Shown here piece after piece: positions 58,870-64,000 of a stretch of DNA of 64,000 nt. The first letter of the stretch is position 1. Every line of letters begins with the position of its first letter. Under the pieces are notes generated by a model. That model saw nothing but the letters and a program-made list of their open reading frames with translations, had not been told where the DNA came from and made no database searches. A program made the position numbers and the translations under genes. Source of the DNA: Azotobacter vinelandii CA (GTDB taxonomy: Bacteria > Pseudomonadota > Gammaproteobacteria > Pseudomonadales > Pseudomonadaceae); contig NC_021149.1 in assembly GCF_000380335.1 (NCBI RefSeq), positions 1,488,001 through 1,552,000 on the forward strand, written 5' to 3'.

Positions 58870-60207
58870 TCAGCGGGCGCCGTCCGAGGCTCCGATGCGC
58901 CGGCTCCATTCGCGAGCCTTGTCCTTCAGGCGCTCCTCGTCCAGGCGGGTCAACTGGCCGTTGTCCAGCAATTGCCGGCCACCGACCCAGAGGTGCCGCA
59001 CGCAGTCCCGGCCGCTGGCGTAGATCAGTTGCGAGACCGGGTCGTAGACCGGCTGCTGGGCCAGTCCGGAGAGGTCGAAAGCGACCATGTCGGCAGCCTT
59101 GCCGGGCTCCAGGGAACCGGTCTCGGTCTCCAGCCCCAGGGCGCGGGCACCGTTCAGGGTGGCCATGCGCAGCGCGCGGTGGGCGTCCAAGGCGGTGGCC
59201 GAGCCGGCCACCGCCTTGGCCAGCAGAGCCGCGGTGCGGGTTTCGCCGAGCAGATCGAGATCGTTGTTGCTCGCCGCGCCGTCGGTGCCGACGGCCACGT
59301 TCACGCCGGCCTGCCAGAGACGCTCCACCGGGCAGAAGCCGCTGGCCAGCTTGAGATTGGACTCGGGGCAGTGGATCACGCTGCTGTTGCTCTCCACCAG
59401 CAGGGCCAGGTCCTGGTCGTCGAGCTGGGTCATGTGCACCGCCTGGAAGCGCGGGCCGAGCAGGCCGCAGCGCGCCAGGCGGGCCAGCGGCCGCACGCCG
59501 TCGCGTTCCAGGGCGCGGGCGATCTCGTGGGAGGTTTCGTGCACGTGCATTTGGATTAGCGCATCCAGCTCCTCGGCGAGCACCCGTATCCTCTCCAGGG
59601 TTTCGTCGCCCACCGAATAGGGGGCGTGGGGGCCGAAGGCGACGTGGATCCGCGGGTGATGGCGGAGATCCTCGAGCAGCTCGACGCCCTTGCGCAGCGC
59701 CTCGCCGGCATCGCGGGCGCCAGGAGTCGGGAAGTCCAGCACCGGGATGCACAGTTGCGCGCGGATACCGCTCTGGTGGATGGGGTCGCTGGCGATTTCC
59801 GGATGGAAGTACATGTCGGAAAAGCAGCCGATGCCGCCCTTGAGCTGCTCGGCGATAGCCAGTTCGGTGCCGTCGCGGACGAATTCCTCGCATACCCAGC
59901 GAGCCTCGGCCGGCCAGATGTGCTTTTCCAGCCAAGTCATCAGCGGCAGGTCATCGGCCAGGCCGCGGAACAGGGTCATCGCGGCATGGCCGTGAGCGTT
60001 CACCAGGCTGGGGGCGAGGAGCATGCCGGGCAGTTCGCGGGTTTCCCGGGCGGCATGGCGCAGCGCGGCGTCGCGGGGGGCGAGCAGGGCGATGCGGCCG
60101 TCGCGGATGCCCAGGGCATGATCGTGCAGCACGACACCGGCGGGCTCGACCGGCACCAGCCAGGTCGGCAGGAGCAGGAGGTCGAGCGGAGCGGTGGCGT
60201 CAGACAT
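58870..60207 (-). CDS. mtaD: 5-methylthioadenosine / S-adenosylhomocysteine deaminase
   Basis: This 445-residue TRZ/ATZ-type amidohydrolase deaminates methylthioadenosine. Zinc ligands are in [23 protein letters not shown] and [15 protein letters not shown]. The start at 60207 gives [10 protein letters not shown]. On the minus strand a TATACT about 40 bp upstream (60246-60251) may be its -10. In pseudomonads mtnA follows divergently; here it is 3.5 kb away because of an insertion. It probably starts the mtaD-ubiG-mupP-yciK unit. Confidence 0.92.
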   Translation of the reverse strand: MSDATAPLDLLLLPTWLVPVEPAGVVLHDHALGIRDGRIALLAPRDAALRHAARETRELPGMLLAPSLVNAHGHAAMTLFRGLADDLPLMTWLEKHIWPAEARWVCEEFVRDGTELAIAEQLKGGIGCFSDMYFHPEIASDPIHQSGIRAQLCIPVLDFPTPGARDAGEALRKGVELLEDLRHHPRIHVAFGPHAPYSVGDETLERIRVLAEELDALIQMHVHETSHEIARALERDGVRPLARLARCGLLGPRFQAVHMTQLDDQDLALLVESNSSVIHCPESNLKLASGFCPVERLWQAGVNVAVGTDGAASNNDLDLLGETRTAALLAKAVAGSATALDAHRALRMATLNGARALGLETETGSLEPGKAADMVAFDLSGLAQQPVYDPVSQLIYASGRDCVRHLWVGGRQLLDNGQLTRLDEERLKDKAREWSRRIGASDGAR

Positions 60208-60369
60208 GGCGGGATCCTTGTCGATTGGTACAGGAAGGGCGCAGTAGTATAGGGTCTGTTGAGGTTTTGACCCAGTGCGCGGCAAGCCTCGGCCTTCAGG
60301 CCGGAGAAGGATAGCGCGGGGCGCGGAGCGGCCCTATACTCGCGCCTGTACGGATAGACAGTCCTTTCC

Positions 60370-61590
60370 ATGCTTCGACTTCAAGCCTTCAAATTCGAAT
60401 TGATGCCAACCGGCGAACAGCAGCGCCAGATGCGCCGCTTCGCTGGCTCGTGCCGGTTCGTGTTCAACAAGGCATTGGCGTGGCAAAAGGAACGCTACGA
60501 ACAGGGCGAATCGAGGCTCGGCTATGCCGGTCTATGCAAGCGGCTCACGGAATGGCGGCATGATCCGGAGACGGCCTGGCTGGCGAATGCGCCGGTTCAT
60601 CCGCTGCAACAGGCACTCAAGGACCTGGAGCGGGCCTACGCCAACTTCTTCGCCCAGCGGGCCGACTTTCCGCGTTTCAAGAAGAAGGGCCAGCGCGACA
60701 GCCTCCGCTACCCCGACCCGAAGCAGATCAAGCTCGATCGGGCCAACAGCCGAATCTTCCTGCCGAAACTCGGCTGGCTGCGCTACCGCAACAGCCGGGA
60801 AGCGCTCGGCATGGTGAAGAACGTCACCGTCAGCCAGTCGTGCGGCAAGTGGTACGTGAGCATCCAGACCGCGCGCGAGGTCGAGCAACCCCTTCCCGAC
60901 GGAGCGGCTGTCGGTATCGACATGGGCATAACCCGCTTCGCCACGCTCTCGGACGGCACGTTCTACGCACCGCTCAACAGCTTCAAGCGGCATGAGAAAC
61001 GACTGCGCAAGGCGCAGCGGGCGATGAGCCGCAAAACCCGATTCAGCAACAACTGGAAGAAGGCGAAAGCCCGCGTCCAGCGTATCCATTCCCGGATCGG
61101 CCATGCCCGCCGCGACTACCTGCACAAGATCTCGACCACGATCAGCCAAAACCACGCGATGGTGTGTATCGAGGACTTGCCGGTGCGGAACCTGTCCAGG
61201 TCGGCGGCAGGCACAACCGAAGTACCGGGCAGAAACGTTCGGGCCAAGTCCGGCCTGAACAAATCCATCCTCGACCAGGGCTGGTTCGAGTTCCGCCGTC
61301 AACTGGACTACAAGCTGGCGTGGAACGGCGGCTGGCTCGTTGCCGTGCCGCCACGGAACACCAGCCGCACCTGCCCGTGCTGCGGGCATGTGTCGGCGGA
61401 CAACCGGCAGAGCCAGGCCCGGTTCGAGTGCGTGGAGTGTGGTTTCGAGGAAAACGCCGATGTGGTCGGCGCGATCAATGTGTCAAGGGCGGGACACGCC
61501 CGGTTCGCCTGTGAAGTGAGCGGTGTGGTAAGGCCGCCAGCAGCAGGAACCCACCGAAGCGACTCAGGAATGGCTCGATGCCGCGCTTGA
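60370..61590 (+). CDS. tnpB: TnpB RNA-guided nuclease of IS200/IS605 family
   Basis: This 406-residue TnpB has an N-terminal WED-like segment MLRLQAFKFELMPT and a helical region. The three RuvC residues are Asp184 (VGIDMGITRF), Glu268 (VCIEDLPVRN) and Asp364 (NADVVGAIN), all intact. The zinc finger uses Cys335, Cys338, Cys354 and Cys357. TnpB proteins cut DNA guided by an RNA from the element's right end. The family start and length are normal. The protein looks active. With no TnpA nearby it would need a transposase in trans to move. Confidence 0.93.
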   Translation: MLRLQAFKFELMPTGEQQRQMRRFAGSCRFVFNKALAWQKERYEQGESRLGYAGLCKRLTEWRHDPETAWLANAPVHPLQQALKDLERAYANFFAQRADFPRFKKKGQRDSLRYPDPKQIKLDRANSRIFLPKLGWLRYRNSREALGMVKNVTVSQSCGKWYVSIQTAREVEQPLPDGAAVGIDMGITRFATLSDGTFYAPLNSFKRHEKRLRKAQRAMSRKTRFSNNWKKAKARVQRIHSRIGHARRDYLHKISTTISQNHAMVCIEDLPVRNLSRSAAGTTEVPGRNVRAKSGLNKSILDQGWFEFRRQLDYKLAWNGGWLVAVPPRNTSRTCPCCGHVSADNRQSQARFECVECGFEENADVVGAINVSRAGHARFACEVSGVVRPPAAGTHRSDSGMARCRA

Positions 61591-61633
61591 GCGCCGTAGG
61601 AATCTCCGGCCTTCAGGCCGGGGAGGAGGTCAA
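61520..61633 (+). ncRNA. Predicted reRNA (omegaRNA) scaffold at the tnpB 3' end
   Basis: In this family a guide RNA is made from the last part of tnpB and the right end of the element, with the guide just after the end. Here the 3' part of tnpB runs into the hairpin at 61605-61625, and the predicted guide would start at about 61634 (GTGAGCCGCGTTGCCG). The coordinates are an inference from family behaviour, not a seen transcript. Confidence 0.4.
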
Positions 61634-61797
61634 GTGAGCCGCGTTGCCGCGCCGAAACCTCGACAGGCAGGGCAATCGCATGAAATGCCCGCTCCATACC
61701 GGACTGGAAAGAAAGATTGTGTGAGCCTTGGCATGGCTGCTTGCCGAGTGCTCCGACACTCCCTGTTTCGGCCCCCCGGCCGAGTCACTTTTTCTTG

Positions 61798-61803
61798 TCT
61801 GGC
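61798..61803. repeat. Target-site duplication TCTGGC, left copy
   Basis: The six bases TCTGGC lie directly before the left IS end. The same six bases follow its right end at 63081-63086, as expected for IS481-family insertion. In the original repeat these bases were the loop of an 11-bp hairpin ACTTTTTCTTG / CAAGAAAAAGT. Confidence 0.85.
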
Positions 61804-63080
61804 TGTACAGACCGGAGACCTAGGTGACAGGTGTGCGGGGACATGGTTGACACTTTCGGCAGTGACCTGCCGAGCCAACGACCATGCCCTGGAACATTCA
61901 AGACACCATGAACCTACGAGAAGAATTTGTCCTGCTGGCCCAGCAGGAAGGCAGCAACCGCCGTGAGTTGTGCCGACGCTTCGGGATCAGCCCGCAGACT
62001 GCGTACAAGTGGCTGGTCCGATATGAACAGCAAGGGCGTGCCGGCCTGGCCGACCTTTCCAGGCGCCCCAAGACCAGCCCACACCTGACATCGCCCAGTC
62101 TGGAAGCCCGGGTGGTGGAGCTGCGCCAGGCCCATCCGTGCTGGGGTGGACGTAAGCTGAGTCGGCGCTTGCAAGACCTGGGGCATCCAGCCTTGGCGCC
62201 AAGCACCATCACCTCTATCCTGCACCGTCACGGACTGATCGATCCCCTGGCCTCAGAAGCGGCCGTGCCCTGGAAACGCTTCGAGCACGCGGCACCCAAC
62301 GATCTGTGGCAAATGGATTTCAAAGGGTATTTCCAGACATCCGAAGGCCCCTGTCATCCACTGACCGTGCTGGACGACCACTCGCGTTTCAACCTGGGCC
62401 TGCGGGCCTGCGCCTGTCAGCGCCATGGCACCGTGCAGGGTGAACTGATCGGCATCTTCGAGCGCTATGGCTTGCCGGTACGGATCAACACGGACAACGG
62501 CGCCCCTTGGGGTGCCTCGCGCCAACCGGGGCAATTGACCGAACTTGCCATCTGGCTGATCCGGTTGGGCATCCGCCTGAGCTTCAGCCGTCCTCGTCAC
62601 CCGCAAACCAACGGCAAGGATGAACGCTTTCACCGCTCACTCAAGGCCGAAGTCCTCAATGGCCGCAGCTTCCACACCCTGCACCAGGCCCAGGAAGCCT
62701 TCGACAACTGGCGTGTGGTCTACAACCACCAGCGACCCCACGAAGCCCTTCGGATGGTCACGCCTGTCACACGCTACCGAGTCAGCCCACGGACTTATCC
62801 TGTACAACTGCCCACCATTGAATACGGGCCGGACGATACCGTGGTGACAGTGAAGGCGCTTGGGGCGATCAGGTTCAAAGGACGCAGCTACAAACTCTCC
62901 AATCCACTGCGCGACCAGCCGGTGGCCATCCGTCCGAGCGGCGATACCGACGGCTTATACGACGTGTACTTCGTCCATCACAAGCTGGTGCAGATTGACC
63001 TGCGGGAGTTAGCCAAAACTGACGCATAATCCGTCAACCATGTCCCCGCACATGTGTCCACCATGTCTCCGGTCCGTACA
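61804..63080 (+). mobile_element. IS481-family insertion sequence, complete
   Basis: This 1277-bp element is bounded by imperfect inverted repeats of about 48 bp. The outer part starts TGTACAGACCGGAGAC at the left and TGTACGGACCGGAGAC at the right on the other strand. The inner part TGTGCGGGGACATGGTTGAC is exact on both sides (left 61832-61851). A 6-bp duplication TCTGGC flanks it. One full transposase gene fills the middle. Complete ends and an intact gene suggest a recent insertion. Confidence 0.9.
61884..63029 (+). CDS. IS481-family DDE transposase
   Basis: This 381-residue transposase has an N-terminal helix-turn-helix (ELCRRFGISPQTAYKWLVRYEQQG, about residues 28-51) and an rve integrase core. 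Catalytic Asp145 (LWQMDFKGYF), Asp204 (INTDNGAPWG) and Glu247 (TNGKDERFHRSL) are all present. It should carry out cut-and-paste or copy-type movement of its own element. ATG 61884 and ATG 61908 are both possible starts; the second begins MNLREEFVLLAQQ. No frameshift is seen. Confidence 0.94.
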   Translation: MPWNIQDTMNLREEFVLLAQQEGSNRRELCRRFGISPQTAYKWLVRYEQQGRAGLADLSRRPKTSPHLTSPSLEARVVELRQAHPCWGGRKLSRRLQDLGHPALAPSTITSILHRHGLIDPLASEAAVPWKRFEHAAPNDLWQMDFKGYFQTSEGPCHPLTVLDDHSRFNLGLRACACQRHGTVQGELIGIFERYGLPVRINTDNGAPWGASRQPGQLTELAIWLIRLGIRLSFSRPRHPQTNGKDERFHRSLKAEVLNGRSFHTLHQAQEAFDNWRVVYNHQRPHEALRMVTPVTRYRVSPRTYPVQLPTIEYGPDDTVVTVKALGAIRFKGRSYKLSNPLRDQPVAIRPSGDTDGLYDVYFVHHKLVQIDLRELAKTDA

Positions 63081-63086
63081 TCTGGC
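63081..63086. repeat. Target-site duplication TCTGGC, right copy
   Basis: This is the right copy of the six-base duplication, directly after the IS481 right end. It is followed by CAAGAAAAAGT, the other half of the original hairpin. Confidence 0.85.
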
Positions 63087-63402
63087 CAAGAAAAAGTAAC
63101 CCAAAAGAAGGCCACCCCCTCATCCGGCCCTGCGCTTCGCTCCGGGTTCCCTCCCTGCGTCGTCGCTCCAGGGGCACGTCCCGAAAGGCCATCCATGGCC
63201 CTCGGGCCTTTCGCCGCATCCCTGCGGCTCATCCCCTTGCGCGACGACTCCGCTCGGCCTCCTGAAGGGGGCATCCGGCGCGGCCTGACAGGCCGTGCCA
63301 CAGGAAGAGCAAAAGCGCTTTCAGGCAGCTCGGAACCGACTCCCGTTCAGGAGGCCGAGCGCAGGTGTCGCGGAGGGGGACGCGAGGCAGGACGCCGAGC
63401 GA

Positions 63403-63434
63403 GTCGCGAAGGGACAGGGACGTCCCTTCGCGAC
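63403..63434. repeat. Nested hairpin in the right inner arm
   Basis: The 13-bp arms GTCGCGAAGGGAC and GTCCCTTCGCGAC flank the loop AGGGAC. The left inner arm has a related hairpin (CGAAAGGCC with GGGCCTTTCG, 63182-63213) at the mirror position with different sequence, so the structure seems kept while the bases change. Confidence 0.7.
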
Positions 63435-63727
63435 GTGCCCCCGGAGCGGCGCCGGAGCGAGGGAACCCCGGCGCAGCCGGGGCCGAATGATCGGGCGCGC
63501 TTTCTCTTTGGTTACTTTCTCTTTCGCGCGAGCAAAGAGAAAGTGACTCGGCCGGGGGGCCGAAACAGGGACTGTCCGGCCCCTCGGCAAGCAGCCGATG
63601 CACCGGATCTGGAGACCACGCCGGAACGGACCAGGCACACAATCTTTCCAGTCCGATATCAGGCGAGCGCTTCATGCGATTGCCCTGCCTCGACAGGCCC
63701 TGGTCGAGCACCCTTTCGTTCCGCTCG

Positions 63728-63733
63728 CTATAA
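63728..63733 (+). promoter_or_regulatory. Candidate -10 of mtnA
   Basis: A perfect TATAAT lies 37 bp before the mtnA start, within the short native stretch left after the repeat. The -35 side (63704-63711, TCGAGCAC) is poor. It lies close to the repeat edge, so the -35 may derive from inserted sequence. Confidence 0.6.
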
Positions 63734-63770
63734 TCCGCCCCTTTTCGTTTCCTGAACTGCGAGGTGTCCC

Positions 63771-64000
63771 ATGCGCGAGCGATTGCTGGCTGCGGAAAAA
63801 ATCAAGGCCATCGAATGGCGGGATGGCACTTTGCATCTGCTCGACCAGCGCCTGCTGCCCCAGGAAGAGCGCTGGCTCTCCTACGATAGCGCGTCGGGCG
63901 TGGCCGGGGCGATCCGCGACATGGTGGTGCGCGGCGCTCCGGCGATCGGCATCAGCGCCGCCTATGGCGTGCTGCTGGGCGCCCGCCGGCGGCTGGCGGC
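63771..64000 (+). CDS. mtnA: Methylthioribose-1-phosphate isomerase, N-terminal part
   Basis: The first 76 codons are inside the window, beginning [19 protein letters not shown] after a GAGGTG site. The family motif [16 protein letters not shown] near residue 51 marks the eIF2B-like isomerase of the methionine salvage pathway. The rest runs past the window end. It is the metabolic partner of mtaD, from which it is split by a 3.4-kb insertion. Confidence 0.93.
   Translation, partial: MRERLLAAEKIKAIEWRDGTLHLLDQRLLPQEERWLSYDSASGVAGAIRDMVVRGAPAIGISAAYGVLLGARRRLA

Larger units (their letters stand above)
60291..61633 (+). mobile_element. TnpB-only IS200/IS605-type element
   Basis: The unit holds one gene, tnpB, and no TnpA transposase. 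A palindrome GGCCTTCAGGCC lies at the left (60291-60302) and again at the right (61608-61619). The right copy is part of CTCC-GGCCTTCAGGCC-GGGGAG followed by GAGGTCAA, ending near 61633, as in known right ends of this family (from memory). The left boundary is uncertain. A TATACT at 60335-60340 may drive tnpB. Confidence 0.6.
61661..63699. repeat. Large mirror-symmetric inverted repeat, interrupted by an IS481 element
   Basis: Without the IS this would be about 756 bp. Left outer arm 61661-61797 pairs with right outer arm 63546-63699, including 19 exact bases GGCAGGGCAATCGCATGAA (61666-61684 with 63671-63689) and 32 exact bases (61760-61791 with 63540-63571). The inner left arm 63087-63275 pairs with 63335-63530: CGCTCGGCCTCCTGAA at 63251-63266 is the exact complement of 63346-63361. 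After removing 1283 bp of IS plus duplication, four paired blocks share one centre near 63306 to within a few bases, except the outermost (about 12 bp off because of an insertion). Each arm also has its own small hairpins. Confidence 0.85.

Noticed and set aside
61804-63080. A composite transposon formed by the TnpB unit and the IS481
   Set aside because: The IS481 has its own ends and duplication inside the repeat. Nothing shows that it moves the TnpB unit.
63321-63638. A minus-strand open frame encoding a peptide with GHVAKGRPCPFATRSA
   Set aside because: It lies inside the symmetric repeat, and the same DNA is open on both strands. No start signal is seen.
60285-63700. A possible CRISPR array or phage att site in the accessory region
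   Set aside because: The repeats are inverted rather than regularly spaced direct repeats. No integrase or tRNA boundary is nearby.

Overview
The window is high-GC bacterial DNA whose gene order and protein families point to the Pseudomonadaceae (Pseudomonas or Azotobacter). The evidence is EarP next to an EF-P with Arg32, a SagS-type hybrid kinase, MupP, the Entner-Doudoroff block, OprD-type porin and DUF2790/DUF2897/DUF4398 proteins. The genus is an inference. Most of the sequence is dense core chromosome. The only clearly accessory stretch is about 60.3-63.7 kb.

Layout. 0-4.9 kb: the end of a meta-cleavage (mhp-type) aromatic pathway: hydratase end, acylating acetaldehyde dehydrogenase, 4-hydroxy-2-oxovalerate aldolase, MhpT-like transporter and an OprD-like porin. 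4.9-8.6 kb: ETF-quinone oxidoreductase divergent from etfBA. 8.6-13.3 kb: a periplasmic binding protein, two DUF4398/OmpA lipoproteins, a ZIP transporter, pyrF and a membrane protein. 13.4-15.8 kb: a decayed bacteriohemerythrin, then earP-efp. 15.8-18.7 kb: ohr/ohrR, and a LysR regulator divergent from a TauE/SafE exporter. 18.7-25 kb: DUF2790, a spermidine-synthase-like protein, hmgA, a DEAD-box helicase, tpm and a DUF2959 lipoprotein. 25-31 kb: htpX, alanine aminotransferase, msrB, glutathione peroxidase and the SagS-like kinase. 31-35.6 kb: a DUF815 ATPase, tRNA-Glu and two tRNA-Gly, a PA2817-family protein and a FadE-like dehydrogenase. 35.7-46.8 kb: YadGH-like ABC exporter, metal two-component system, queF, trkH, YkgJ and nitroreductase proteins, and a Cpx-like system with an LTxxQ periplasmic protein, followed by yciI and yciB. 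46.9-56.5 kb: Rnm, YciO, ScpAB, then edd-glk, hexR, pgl-eda and rluB. 56.5-60.2 kb: yciK, mupP, ubiG and mtaD. The window ends in the first part of mtnA.

Working together. The first five genes take up aromatic acids and turn the ring-cleavage product into pyruvate and acetyl-CoA. EtfAB and the quinone oxidoreductase pass electrons from acyl-CoA dehydrogenases, such as the FadE-like enzyme at 33-35.6 kb, to quinone. EarP rhamnosylates EF-P from the next gene. edd, glk, pgl and eda form an Entner-Doudoroff block with its HexR repressor, but zwf is absent from the place where it usually sits.

The most unusual part lies between mtaD and mtnA. A lone TnpB gene (no TnpA) is followed by a mirror-symmetric inverted repeat that would be about 760 bp without its insertion. 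A complete 1277-bp IS481-family element, with a 6-bp duplication TCTGGC, sits exactly in the loop of one sub-hairpin of that repeat. The repeat carries nested hairpins in both arms and has no convincing coding function.
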